From NCBI GenBank assembly GCA_027214345.1, contig JAPWHR010000024.1, positions 1 to 43,443 on the forward strand: 43,443 nucleotides of DNA. Direction: 5' to 3'. The translations under genes and the position numbers were made by a program. This DNA comes from Comamonadaceae bacterium G21597-S1 (GTDB taxonomy: Bacteria; Pseudomonadota; Gammaproteobacteria; Burkholderiales; Burkholderiaceae_C). Shown piece by piece: positions 6,828-15,509 of this stretch. The notes beneath the pieces were generated by a model that saw only the letters and a program-made list of their open reading frames with translations, made no database searches and was not told the origin of the DNA. The stretch's first letter is position 1. Each line of letters starts with the position of its first letter.

Positions 6828-8441
6828 ATGACTGCAATGAATGACACACGCAAGACCGAAGTGGTCATCGTAGGGGCTGGCCCCTGCGGGATCACGATCG
6901 CCAATTACCTGGGCACCTTCGGCATCCAAACACTCGTGGTGGAGCGCAGCGCGGACATTCTGGACTACCCGCGCGCCGTGGGCGCCGACGACGAAGCCTT
7001 GCGCTCATGGCAGGGCGTTGGCCTGGCCAACGAACTGCTCAAGGACATGATCCAGAACGTGCCTGCGCGATATTACAGTTCCGCAGGCCATTGTTTCGCC
7101 CAGGTCTCGCCTGCCGAGCAGCCCCACGGCTGGCCACGGCGCAACCTCTTTATCCAGCCCTTGACAGAAGTGACCCTCCGCAAGGGGGTCGAGCGCTACG
7201 AGTGCGTGCAGATGATGCTCGGCGCCGAAGCGCAATCGCTGGAGCAGGACGCCAACGGGGTTTCTCTGACGGTCAAGCGCACCGATGGCTCGCTCACCCG
7301 CGTGCAGTGCGACTACCTGGTGGGGGCGGACGGCGGACGCAGCACAGTGCGCGAACTGGTCGGCATCGAACTCATTGGCAAGACGCACAGCCACAAGTGG
7401 CTAGTGATCGACGTCTTGGACGACCCGCTGGACGAGCCCTACACCGCCATTCATTGTCACCCCAAGCGTCCAAGCATCTCCATTCACCTGCCATACGGAT
7501 ACCGTCGATTGGAGTTTCAGCTCTTGCGCGGCGAAAACGAGGACGAAGTGCTCCATCCGGACAACCTGGCACGCCTCATGCGCAAACACTACCCAGGCGA
7601 TGCACCCATTCCAGAAATCAAGCGCGCGCGCATTTATCTTCACCACTCTCGGACGGCGCAGCGGTTTCAACTTGGCCGCGTTTTCCTGGCTGGTGACGCG
7701 GCGCATCTGCAACCACCATTTTTTGGACAAGGCATGAACTCCGGCCTGCGCGATGCGACCAACATCGCCTGGAAACTGGCCATGGTGCTCAAGCGGACTG
7801 CGCATCCCAGGATCCTTGAATCGTACGACAGCGAACGCCGTGAGCACGCCGAAACCATGGTCAACTTCGCGACCTGGATTGGCTCCTTCTACCAACCGTA
7901 CAGCCGGATGACGGAGTGGTGTCGAGATTTGTTCTTTCGCTGCATTCAGTCGATGCCGCAGGCGCGGGACTACATCCTGCAGCTCAGGTTCAAACCCATG
8001 TCCCGCTACCACCACGGGATCGTGGTGCCGCTGCAGGCCCGAGAACGCAAAGACGATCCAGTCGGGCGCATGTTCATACAGCCCATGGTCGAACTGGATG
8101 GCAAACCCTGCAAGCTGGATGACGCCATCGGCACCCGCTTCGCCGTCTTGGCACTGAACTTTGACGCAAATGATCACTTGACCGAACGCAACAGGGCATT
8201 CCTGCAACGCATCAACGCCGGCCAGTTCACCGTTGTCCCCTCCAAATCGCCCAAGAACCGTTGGCCGAACTCACCAGGCACGTTGGTACTGGATGATTTG
8301 CAAGGCAAGTTCCGCGACTGGCGCATGCAGAAGCCGCAATGGGAGTTCGTCGTCCTGCGCCCAGACCGCTACGTCGCTGCGGTGGGCAGCCGCGCCCAAG
8401 CCAGCGCGCTTCTCGACCAGCTCGAAGCCCTGATGGCTTGA
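6828..8441 (+). CDS. FAD-dependent aromatic hydroxylase, MhpA-like
   Basis: A 537-residue class A flavoprotein monooxygenase. It has the FAD dinucleotide fold VVIVGAGPCGITIANYLG near the N-terminus, LVGADGGRSTVRELVG (DG motif) near 170, and FLAGDAAHLQPPFFGQGMNS (GD motif) near 290. The pattern around PPFFGQGMNSGLRD is that of 3-(3-hydroxyphenyl)propionate hydroxylase MhpA (554 residues in E. coli). Such enzymes ortho-hydroxylate a phenol to a catechol using NAD(P)H and oxygen, preparing the ring for extradiol cleavage. ATG 6828 is chosen over an upstream in-frame TTG at 6798 that overlaps the hydrolase gene. The exact substrate is not evident. Confidence 0.85.
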   Translation: MTAMNDTRKTEVVIVGAGPCGITIANYLGTFGIQTLVVERSADILDYPRAVGADDEALRSWQGVGLANELLKDMIQNVPARYYSSAGHCFAQVSPAEQPHGWPRRNLFIQPLTEVTLRKGVERYECVQMMLGAEAQSLEQDANGVSLTVKRTDGSLTRVQCDYLVGADGGRSTVRELVGIELIGKTHSHKWLVIDVLDDPLDEPYTAIHCHPKRPSISIHLPYGYRRLEFQLLRGENEDEVLHPDNLARLMRKHYPGDAPIPEIKRARIYLHHSRTAQRFQLGRVFLAGDAAHLQPPFFGQGMNSGLRDATNIAWKLAMVLKRTAHPRILESYDSERREHAETMVNFATWIGSFYQPYSRMTEWCRDLFFRCIQSMPQARDYILQLRFKPMSRYHHGIVVPLQARERKDDPVGRMFIQPMVELDGKPCKLDDAIGTRFAVLALNFDANDHLTERNRAFLQRINAGQFTVVPSKSPKNRWPNSPGTLVLDDLQGKFRDWRMQKPQWEFVVLRPDRYVAAVGSRAQASALLDQLEALMA

Positions 8442-8497
8442 GAGACCCGGTCCAACCAATCGATTCACAACCACTTCCATCTGAAAGGAAAAATACC

Positions 8498-9478
8498 ATG
8501 CGCATGCACAAAAAATTTCTCGTTGGCACGGCACTGGCACTGGCAGCGAGTTTGGCGAGCGCCGAAGGCGCCTGGCCAATCAAACCGATCAAACTTGTCG
8601 TGCCCTTCCCGCCCGGTGGTGGTGGCGATATTACGGCCCGCGTTGTGGCCACTGAATTGAGTACCCGACTGAACCAGTCCGTGGTGGTCGAGAACAAGCC
8701 GGGAGCGGGAACCACCATTGGCACCCAGTTTGTGGCCAAGGCTGAACCCGATGGCTACACGCTGTTGATGATCACTGACTTCCATTCGATCAACGCAGCG
8801 CTCAACGCCGAAAAGCTGTTGCCTGCGCCGTTGCCCTACGATTCTTTCAAAGACTTTGCGCCCGTATCACGGCTGGTAAACCTTCAAATCATGTTGATGG
8901 CCAGCAACAAGCTCGACGTGAAGACGGTGGCCGACATCGTCAACAAAGCCAAGGCGACGCCGGAGTCGGTTTCAGCCGCCAGCCCTGGCCAAAGCAGCCC
9001 GCACCAGGTAGCCTTCCTGCAACTGGAAGACATGGCAGGAATCAAGTTCCTGCAAGTACCTTATCAAGGCTCAGGGCCAGCCACGCTGGCGGTCATGGGC
9101 AACCAAGTGGATCTGGCCTTCGCTGCGACTGGACCGGGTATGCAAATGGCGCAAAACAACAAAGCCGTGGCCATTGCCGTGTCTGGTCCGACGCGAGACC
9201 CCAAAGCACCTAACGTGCCCACCATTGCCGAGTCAGGCTTTCCCGGCTTTTCCGTGCAAAGCTGGATGGGCATCGTGGCACCCGCCGGAACCCCTGCCAG
9301 CGTGGTCCAAAAGCTCAATACCGAGTTGAACCTGGTGCTGAAAGATCCACAACTGGCTGAAAAGCTGCTCAACGGTGGCATGGTCGCAGCACCCAGTACG
9401 GTTGATGAGTTCTCTTCTCTGATACGAAAAGATGCGGACAAGATGGCCATCCTCTTCAGGGCGAAGGCCAAGAAGTAA
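8498..9478 (+). CDS. Bug/TctC-type tripartite tricarboxylate transporter receptor
   Basis: A 326-residue periplasmic binding protein. It has a Sec signal peptide (residues 1-22, ending SLASA), followed by the Bug signature WPIKPIKLVVPFPPGGGGD, then VVVENKPGAGTTIGTQFVAK and PDGYTLL. Bug receptors are greatly expanded in Burkholderiales and deliver carboxylates, including aromatic acids, to TctAB permeases. No tctA or tctB is present in the window, so the receptor would use a permease encoded elsewhere. The ATG is preceded by GAAAGGA at 8483-8489. Its place in the meta-cleavage operon suggests it binds the pathway substrate. Confidence 0.92.
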   Translation: MRMHKKFLVGTALALAASLASAEGAWPIKPIKLVVPFPPGGGGDITARVVATELSTRLNQSVVVENKPGAGTTIGTQFVAKAEPDGYTLLMITDFHSINAALNAEKLLPAPLPYDSFKDFAPVSRLVNLQIMLMASNKLDVKTVADIVNKAKATPESVSAASPGQSSPHQVAFLQLEDMAGIKFLQVPYQGSGPATLAVMGNQVDLAFAATGPGMQMAQNNKAVAIAVSGPTRDPKAPNVPTIAESGFPGFSVQSWMGIVAPAGTPASVVQKLNTELNLVLKDPQLAEKLLNGGMVAAPSTVDEFSSLIRKDADKMAILFRAKAKK

Positions 9479-9483
9479 GATGC

Positions 9484-9514
9484 GGCAACTGCGCGGTCCC
9501 AGGACCGCGCTGCC
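9484..9514 (+). terminator. Strong stem-loop after the Bug receptor gene
   Basis: GCGCGGTCC (9491-9499) pairs with GGACCGCGC (9502-9510) around a 2-nt loop. GGCA/TGCC flanks (9484-9487 and 9511-9514) extend the stem. No T-run follows, so it may be an operon-internal mRNA-stabilising or rho-assisted structure rather than a full intrinsic terminator. It lies between the receptor gene and the IclR gene. Confidence 0.5.
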
Positions 9515-9518
9515 ACCT

Positions 9519-9530
9519 GTATTCGAATAC
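9519..9530. promoter_or_regulatory. Perfect palindrome upstream of the IclR gene
   Basis: GTATTCGAATAC is a perfect 12-bp palindrome ending 8 nt before the GTG start of the IclR regulator. Its position would allow autoregulation by occlusion of the ribosome-binding or promoter region. Binding by IclR is inference. Confidence 0.35.
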
Positions 9531-9538
9531 CGCCTCTT

Positions 9539-10321
9539 GTGAAAGCTACCTCAAAATCCAACCCACGCGGCAGTGGCGCAGGCGCCAACTCTACGGCCGA
9601 CCGCGCCATCGAAATCCTGCTGCTGTTTTCACAGGATAGGCCGATCTGGACCTCGAACGAGATCTCAGAGTACTTCGAGATGCCTCGCAGTACCACGTAC
9701 CGGTACTTGACAAGCTTGCGGGCCAATTCGCTGATCGTGCAGGACGCGCGAGGCGCATTCAACCTCGGGCCTCGTCTGCTGCACATGGCGCATGTCGCAC
9801 GTATTTGCAACCCGATCGTCGCTGTGGCTACCGAGGTGATGCAACCGCTGTCCGAACAGTTCTCGGAAGTTGTGGTGCTGAACGAACGCCTGGGCAGCGA
9901 GATCATCGCCCTGCACCGCATCGAGAGCCAGGCGCGGATCGTCCTGAAGTCCACAAGAACCCACCTCACGCCATGGCCGGCTACTGGAAGTGCCAAGGTA
10001 CTGCTCGCTTTTGCATCGAAGGAAGAGTCGGCCGAACTTTTCGAGAGCCTGACACCTACCCGCTACACCACACATACGATCGCCACGGTCGCAGGATTGC
10101 GCAAAGAGCTGCAGTCCATTCGAGAGACCGGCTTTGCGACTTCCGACGAAGAGCGCGACGATGACGTGTGGGGCGCATCGGTCCCGCTCTTTCACGGCGG
10201 GGAATGCGCACACGCCCTTTCTTTGGTGGGTCCAAAGTTTCGCATCCCCCCCAAAACCCGCACTGCCATCATTGATGCGCTGCTTGATGCCAGCCGACAT
10301 GTAAGTGCACAACTAAGTTAG
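9539..10321 (+). CDS. IclR-family transcriptional regulator
   Basis: A 260-residue protein starting with GTG. The N-terminal winged helix covers about residues 20-80 ([14 protein letters not shown], then [23 protein letters not shown]). The C-terminal IclR effector domain covers about 90-255 ([20 protein letters not shown] and [23 protein letters not shown]). IclR proteins commonly control aromatic catabolic operons in response to the substrate. It is encoded inside the operon between the receptor and the hydratase, so it probably regulates this gene set. Candidate sites are seen at 5314-5330 and 9519-9530. Confidence 0.9.
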   Translation: MKATSKSNPRGSGAGANSTADRAIEILLLFSQDRPIWTSNEISEYFEMPRSTTYRYLTSLRANSLIVQDARGAFNLGPRLLHMAHVARICNPIVAVATEVMQPLSEQFSEVVVLNERLGSEIIALHRIESQARIVLKSTRTHLTPWPATGSAKVLLAFASKEESAELFESLTPTRYTTHTIATVAGLRKELQSIRETGFATSDEERDDDVWGASVPLFHGGECAHALSLVGPKFRIPPKTRTAIIDALLDASRHVSAQLS

Positions 10322-10365
10322 TTCGACCCGCGCGAACGACTCGAGCTTCCCCTTTTTCATCCCGT

Positions 10366-11169
10366 ATGCTTTCCATTCAAACCATCCAAGAACTCGCAAA
10401 GCTGCTGCGTCAAGCCCGCCACACCCGCACACAGCTGCGCCACTTTTCTGCCGCCCATCCTGAAATGACGATCGAGGATGGATACGCCGTCCAGCGCGAG
10501 TGGGTCAAGCTCGAATTGGCTGCCGGGCGCACCATTCGTGGACGCAAGATTGGCCTGACCTCCCGTGCCATGCAGATCAGCAGCCAGATCACAGAGCCGG
10601 ACTATGCGCCGTTGATGGACGACATGTTCTTCGATGCGGGTGGGGATATACCCTTTGAACACTTCATCGCCCCGCGCGTGGAGGTGGAGTTGGCGTTTGT
10701 GCTTGGCAGACCGATCAAGGGACCGGGCGTGACCCTGTTTGATGTGCTCTCGGCTACCGAATATGTGATTCCGGCACTTGAGATCATCGATGCGCGAATT
10801 GAGCAGTTTGACCGCGAGACCAGGGCTCCCCGCAAGGTGTTTGACACCATCTCCGACTTTGCGGCAAACGCTGGCATCGTGATGGGCGGCAGGCCGGTCA
10901 AACCAGATGCGCTTGATTTGCGTTGGGTGGGAGCCATGCTGTTCAAGAATGGCGTGGTCGAGGAGACCGGCCTCGCCGCCGGCGTACTCAACCACCCTGC
11001 AAACGGAGTGGCATGGCTCGCCAACAAGATCGCCTCTCACGATGAACAACTCAACGCTGGCGATGTCGTGCTCGGAGGCTCCTTCACCAAGCCCACGCCG
11101 GCGGTGATTGGAGACACATTTCACGCCGATTACGGTGTACTTGGCAGCTTCGGCTTCCGCTTTGCGTAA
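10366..11169 (+). CDS. hpaH: 2-oxo-hept-4-ene-1,7-dioate hydratase family (HpaH-type)
   Basis: A 267-residue protein with near-continuous resemblance to E. coli HpaH, which is also 267 residues. Shared stretches include [51 protein letters not shown] and [16 protein letters not shown]. The metal-binding acidic residues lie in the EVELAF segment. HpaH adds water to the dienoate in homoprotocatechuate degradation; the related MhpD/XylJ enzymes hydrate 2-hydroxypentadienoate. With a C-C hydrolase in the same operon, a pentadienoate substrate is equally plausible. The subsequent aldolase and aldehyde dehydrogenase are absent from the window. Confidence 0.88.
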   Translation: MLSIQTIQELAKLLRQARHTRTQLRHFSAAHPEMTIEDGYAVQREWVKLELAAGRTIRGRKIGLTSRAMQISSQITEPDYAPLMDDMFFDAGGDIPFEHFIAPRVEVELAFVLGRPIKGPGVTLFDVLSATEYVIPALEIIDARIEQFDRETRAPRKVFDTISDFAANAGIVMGGRPVKPDALDLRWVGAMLFKNGVVEETGLAAGVLNHPANGVAWLANKIASHDEQLNAGDVVLGGSFTKPTPAVIGDTFHADYGVLGSFGFRFA

Positions 11170-11675
11170 GAAGACCATCCCATCATGACTATGCCAATGA
11201 ACAACTTTGGGGTTGCGCGGTTCGCGGGCCTGACCTGCCTAGGCAGCAGTCTGACTGGCTGAGACTCGTCGGCACTTGCGCTCGTGATGGCGATGTGCAC
11301 ATCGACGGCAACTCGACCCTGACCTGCCACCATGCTGCATGGTTTCAGCAGAGCATCACGTCCTCCAGACAGAGCGCGTAACTCACCACGCTGCGCGACC
11401 GGTCACGATCCTCCGGCATCAGCGGTCACGAGCACCGGACTACGCTGCCAGGTTCGGGGAACACATAGGGGAACAAGCGCACACCGAATTCCGTGGATTG
11501 AGTAATTTCAACGAAAGGCCAGCCCCTTTCGATTCCCTTCACCTTCCATTCAAGTCCCTGTCACACAGGGCATTTCCCCAGCGAGAGCGCCGCCAGACCG
11601 TCTACGGATGGACACGGAATGGGCCACGCTTCCACGCGAAACAAACAAGGGATGTAACAGCGTGACCACCACTGC
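11170..11675. other. Intergenic region without a recognisable gene
   Basis: About 500 bp between the convergent hydratase gene and the DUF2894 gene. The short frames here carry no recognisable family and stop often. A perfect 12-bp palindrome, CTGCCTAGGCAG, lies at 11235-11246. No T-tailed hairpin terminator is evident for either flanking operon. The stretch marks the boundary between the catabolic module and the stator-like cassette. Confidence 0.6.
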
Positions 11676-12509
11676 TCAGCCCGCCCCCGCCCTTCCCCGC
11701 TTCCTGTCGCGCTCGCGTGTCGCCGGCTTGCCCGTGGCGGCCTTGCGCGGCCCCGCGCCATCGAGCCACATCAAGGCCTCGGCCTGCGCGACGAAGCGGC
11801 TGAGGTAGGCCGGCGAGAGGTCCTGCAGGCTGCGCAGCGCGCGCAGCACCAGCAGATGCGAGTTCAGCGGCCCCGGGTTGTCCGGTGCCTGCTGCAGCGA
11901 TCGGGCCAGTTGTTCGTCGACGCGCAGCCGCTCCCAGGTGTCGCGGAAACGCTGCACGGTCTTGAGCTCGGTCAACGGGGCGGCGTCGGCGGACGCATCG
12001 GCCGTATCCGGCTGGCGTGCCTCCCGCGTGCCGGCTGCCGGCGCGTCCGACGCGCCTTGGCCGTCGAGCCGGCGCAGCAATTGCGCCAGCGGCCCGTCGC
12101 GGCGTTGCTGCTCGGCGTCGAGCCGATCGGCAAGCCGGCGCAGCGCTCGCAGGTCGGATTCGGCATGCAGGCGCCGCACGGCCGGTGCGGCCTGCGGATG
12201 GCGCTGCAGCACGACGGACACGTATTGCGCCAGCTCCGCGCGATCGGCTTCCCAGCGGGCACGGTACGCGGCCACTGCGCCGGCCAGCTGGCGCTCCAGC
12301 TGCCGCTGCAAGGCCGCGCCGTACCGCAGGGCGCTGCGCCGCTCCAGCGCCTCGAGATAACGGAATCGCGCCGGGTCCATACGCTGCGCGCCCGACGCGC
12401 GCAGTGCGTCCAGCGTCGGATCGGGCGACGGCTCCGCCTGCGTCGCACAACCGCTCGCATGCTCCGCTTGCGCGCCGGAGTCAGCGTTTGGCCGGTCCGG
12501 TTGTCGCAT
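11676..12509 (-). CDS. DUF2894 family protein, last gene of the stator-like cassette
   Basis: A 277-residue, Arg- and Ala-rich protein without membrane segments. Residues 40-150 are predicted strongly helical (FRYLEALERRSALRYGAAL, then LAQLLRRLD). A conserved-looking C-terminal part reads LTELKTVQRFRDTWERLR then SHLLVLRALRSLQDLSPAYL, ending in a basic tail. I recognise it as the DUF2894 type regularly found after DUF802 and OmpA-like genes in betaproteobacteria. Its start overlaps the 3' end of the OmpA-like gene by 29 bp. The function is unknown. The RFRDTWERLR and YLSRF segments suggest a protein-binding adaptor, but this is inference. Confidence 0.8.
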   Translation of the reverse strand: MRQPDRPNADSGAQAEHASGCATQAEPSPDPTLDALRASGAQRMDPARFRYLEALERRSALRYGAALQRQLERQLAGAVAAYRARWEADRAELAQYVSVVLQRHPQAAPAVRRLHAESDLRALRRLADRLDAEQQRRDGPLAQLLRRLDGQGASDAPAAGTREARQPDTADASADAAPLTELKTVQRFRDTWERLRVDEQLARSLQQAPDNPGPLNSHLLVLRALRSLQDLSPAYLSRFVAQAEALMWLDGAGPRKAATGKPATRERDRKRGRAGAG

Positions 12510-13131
12510 GGGGTGTGGTCCGGGGCACCGGCGCGATCTCGACCCGCCGGTTCAGCGCGCGGCCGGCGGCATCGTCGTTCGAGGCCACCGGCTGCTCGCG
12601 GCCGAAGGCGGCGGCAAACACCGATGCGGACGGAACCCCCGCATCGATCAGCGCGCGGGTCACCGTCAACGCGCGCTGGGCCGACAACTCCAGGTTGTCG
12701 GCGAACTGCCGGCTGCCGTCGCGCACCACCCGGTTGTCGGTGAATCCGCTGACCATCAGCAATTCGTCGCGCGCCTGCAGATAGGTGGCCAGCGGCTGGG
12801 CCAGGCTCTCGAGCAGTTGCCGGCCATCGGGCTGGAGCTGGTCGGAGCTCAGCGCGAACAACACGCTTCCGCTGATGCCGATGCGGCCGTTGTTCAGCGT
12901 CACCCGGCCCGCGGCCAGCGGTACCGCCAGCGCCTGCTCGAGCGACATGCGCCGCTGCTCCTCAAGCTTGCGCTTGTTCACCTCGGCCTCGAGCGAGGTC
13001 GCCAGTTCCAGCTGCACGCCGACCACGGCCACCAGCAGCAGCACGAAGGCGCCGAGCAGGCCCGACATCAGGTCGCCGAACACCGGCCAGACCGGCGCGG
13101 AGGGCTCCAGGGCGGCGTCCACGTCTTCCAT
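12481..13131 (-). CDS. MotB/ZorB-like inner-membrane protein with OmpA peptidoglycan-binding domain
   Basis: A 216-residue protein. A short cytosolic N-terminus leads into one membrane helix (about residues 20-42) introduced by WPVFGDLMSGLLGAFVLLL. Asp20 stands where MotB (ADFMTAMMAFF) and ZorB place the proton-carrying Asp. A coiled-coil stretch (45-75) and an OmpA-like domain (85-205) follow, the latter with VSGFTDNR, NLELSAQRALTVTRAL and LNRRVEI, the motifs that contact peptidoglycan. The gene starts one base after the stop of the channel-like gene, so the two are surely co-translated. It is the stator-anchor half of a motor-like pair. Confidence 0.9.
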   Translation of the reverse strand: MEDVDAALEPSAPVWPVFGDLMSGLLGAFVLLLVAVVGVQLELATSLEAEVNKRKLEEQRRMSLEQALAVPLAAGRVTLNNGRIGISGSVLFALSSDQLQPDGRQLLESLAQPLATYLQARDELLMVSGFTDNRVVRDGSRQFADNLELSAQRALTVTRALIDAGVPSASVFAAAFGREQPVASNDDAAGRALNRRVEIAPVPRTTPHATTGPAKR

Positions 13132-13132
13132 G

Positions 13133-15391
13133 TCAGGCCGCGCTGGTCACCTTAGGCGGCTGGCGGATCGCCAGTTGCTGCAGGTCTTCGATGATCTGCT
13201 TCTGCGACGAGATGCTCAGGTCGACGATCTCGCGCGCCTGGGCCACGTAATAGGCCAGTTGTTCGTCGCTGCGCGCACTGGACTTGTCCAGAGCCGCCTC
13301 GATGCGCTGCAGGTGTGCGGTCATGGCTTCGCTCGACGCACCGAATTGCTGTACCGCCACCGAGAACGCCTCGCCCATGCTGGCGATCTCGATGCTGCCG
13401 GCCGCCGCCTGCGTACTGGCGTCCTGCATCGTCTGCGAGGCCTGCTCCAGCGTCTGGCCGAACCGCGCACCCGTCTGCTCGAGCATCGTGGCGGCCGAGG
13501 CCACCAGCGTGTCGATGGCACTGCGCTGCTCGGTGGCGGCCTGGTTCACGGCCTCCAGCAGCGTCGACAAGGTCTGCATGATGCGGCTGCGCTCCGCCAG
13601 CATGTCGTTGTCGCGCGCCATCGAGTCGCTGAGTTTTTCGCGCAGCGCATCCACCACCTGGGCCGCGGCGCGCGGCGCCTCGGACGCTGTCGCGATCAGC
13701 TGCGACATCTCGGCGATGGTCTCGCGCGCGTGTTCGGCCGCCTGGCCCTGCAGGCCGCGGGCGGTCTGCTCCAGCGTGTCGCAAATCTGTGCCTGGCGCG
13801 CCAGCGCGTCGGCCTGCGCCTGTTGCGCATCCTGGCGCAACGACGCCGCCATGCCCTCCAAGGCAGACGTCCAGCCGGCCAGCCGCTGCTGGTCGCCGCT
13901 GGCCAGTTCGGTGCGCAAGCTCGCGTGCGCCAGCTGCAGGGCCTGCAGCAGTTCCGCCGACTTCTGGCCGAAACCCTGCACCAGCGCGGCCACCGCCGAC
14001 TGCATAGCCGCGGACGCCTGCTCGCTGCCCTGTTGCTGGCGGGCCAGCGCGTCATGCCAGGCCTGTGCGGCATCCCGGGTGCTGGCACCGAACCGCTCGG
14101 CGGCGCTGGCAAGCTCGCGACCCGCGAGCTCGGCTACTGCATCGAGCTGCCGGCCGGCGGCCTCGGTGACCTGCGCCTGGTGGCGGCTGTTGTGCTGCAC
14201 CAGGGTGTCGACCGCCTGTGTCCAGGCCTGTTGCGACTGCGCCTGGCGTTCATCGACCGCGGCCAGCAAGGCCGTGGCGCGTTGTTCGAAGCTGTCGTTG
14301 AAGCCCGACAGCGACTGCTGCAGGCTGCGGGCCAGCACCTCGCTGCGGCCATCGTGTTGCTGCAGTGTCTCGCCCCAGGCGTCGGCCACGGCTCCGACCG
14401 TGGTGTCGAAGCGGCTGGCCATGGCCTCGAGCTGCTGCTGCACCAGCTCCGACATCTTCTGCTGGTAGTGGGCGCTCTCGCGGCCGATACCGGCCATCGT
14501 CGCCTCGACCAGGGGTTGCATCGTGCTGCCGGCCACGCGGGCACTCTCCTGCAGGCTGTGGCTCAGCGAGCGGTCGACCGAGGCGGCCAGGTCGGCATAC
14601 GCCGTCTGCGCGTGCTGGTAGAACCGTTCCTGGCCCGACAGCAGCCTGTCGCCGAGTTGCTGCTCGTGTTGCTGCATCTGCGCCATCATGGCCTGCATCC
14701 GATCGACCAGTTCGGGCATGGCGCGGGCCTGCAGCTGCAGGTTCTCCAGCGTCTGTTCGCGCTGGTGCGCACGCGAGAACACCCGCAGCCGGGTGGCGAT
14801 ACGCGCGTCGAGCAGCTGCGCCACCTGCAAGCGATCACGCCGGACCAGGACCGACACCAGCCCCAGCATCGCCGACGCCGCCACACCGGCGATGGAGGTG
14901 CCGAACGCCAGGCCCAGGCCCTTGATCGGAGCCGCCAGCGCGGCGCGAATGGTGGCCAGGTCGGTCGTGCTCTCCAGCGCCATCACGGCGCCGTTGAGCG
15001 TGACAACCATGCCCAGGAAGGTGCCCAGCATGCCCAGCAGCACCAGCAGGCCGACCAGGTAGGGCGTGAGCGCCGGCCCGGGCAAGGCGGCGCGTTCGCC
15101 TTCGACGCGCAGGCGCACCGCGCCTTGCAGGGACTGCGGCAAGGTGGCGATCCACTCACCCAGCGACGGCAGCTGCTCGGGCAGACCGGCCAGAGCGGCG
15201 CGCAGGCCGGCGGTGGCGCCGCGGAAGCGGCGCAGCTCCATAGCTCCGGCCAGGTAGAAGGCGGCGATCAGCACCGTGATCGTCAACGCCAGCAGGTTCG
15301 AACCCAGATAGCCGTAGCCGATCCAGCCGACCACGCCCAGGCCGACGGCAAATGCGGCCGACGCGAGATGCCGGGATGCCATCGGGCTCAC
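13133..15391 (-). CDS. MotA/ExbB/ZorA-like channel protein with a long helical tail (DUF802)
   Basis: A 752-residue protein. Four hydrophobic segments lie at about 10-28, 32-51, 111-133 and 158-183. The last two carry the MotA/TolQ/ExbB signature: LLGMLGTFLGMVVTL (Thr124) and GLAFGTSIAGVAAS (Thr165), polar residues that line the ion path in this superfamily. From about 200 to 740 the protein is an almost uninterrupted Ala/Gln/Glu-rich helix. Four W-x3-[LV] motifs occur in it at Trp339, 390, 445 and 507, 51-62 residues apart, probably the DUF802 repeats. A channel head plus a very long cytosolic tail is the ZorA plan. The GTG at 15391 has GGAG 9 nt upstream; ATG 15382 is the alternative. Confidence 0.88.
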   Translation of the reverse strand: MSPMASRHLASAAFAVGLGVVGWIGYGYLGSNLLALTITVLIAAFYLAGAMELRRFRGATAGLRAALAGLPEQLPSLGEWIATLPQSLQGAVRLRVEGERAALPGPALTPYLVGLLVLLGMLGTFLGMVVTLNGAVMALESTTDLATIRAALAAPIKGLGLAFGTSIAGVAASAMLGLVSVLVRRDRLQVAQLLDARIATRLRVFSRAHQREQTLENLQLQARAMPELVDRMQAMMAQMQQHEQQLGDRLLSGQERFYQHAQTAYADLAASVDRSLSHSLQESARVAGSTMQPLVEATMAGIGRESAHYQQKMSELVQQQLEAMASRFDTTVGAVADAWGETLQQHDGRSEVLARSLQQSLSGFNDSFEQRATALLAAVDERQAQSQQAWTQAVDTLVQHNSRHQAQVTEAAGRQLDAVAELAGRELASAAERFGASTRDAAQAWHDALARQQQGSEQASAAMQSAVAALVQGFGQKSAELLQALQLAHASLRTELASGDQQRLAGWTSALEGMAASLRQDAQQAQADALARQAQICDTLEQTARGLQGQAAEHARETIAEMSQLIATASEAPRAAAQVVDALREKLSDSMARDNDMLAERSRIMQTLSTLLEAVNQAATEQRSAIDTLVASAATMLEQTGARFGQTLEQASQTMQDASTQAAAGSIEIASMGEAFSVAVQQFGASSEAMTAHLQRIEAALDKSSARSDEQLAYYVAQAREIVDLSISSQKQIIEDLQQLAIRQPPKVTSAA

Positions 15392-15509
15392 TGGACAAGC
15401 CTCCGCGCTGCGCGCTGCGGGATTCGCGCTTGGGAACGGCCCGGCGCGCTCACTGGACGACCCTCCGCGCTGCGCGCTGCGGGATTCGCGCTTGGGAACG
15501 GCCCGGCGC
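15386..15509. repeat. 62-bp tandem duplication at the DUF3348/DUF802 junction
   Basis: A 62-bp unit occurs at 15386-15447 and 15448-15509, differing at only a few positions; a third copy begins (gctca) at 15510. Each copy carries, on the minus strand, the junction CCAGTGAGC in which a TGA stop overlaps a GTG. The duplication therefore moved the DUF3348 stop 62 bp away from the DUF802 start. Confidence 0.9.

Noticed and set aside
11339-11665. 108-codon plus-strand frame in the gap after hpaH
   Set aside because: There is no Shine-Dalgarno, no recognisable domain, and the frame overlaps a region with frequent stops in all frames. It is kept only as part of the gap description.
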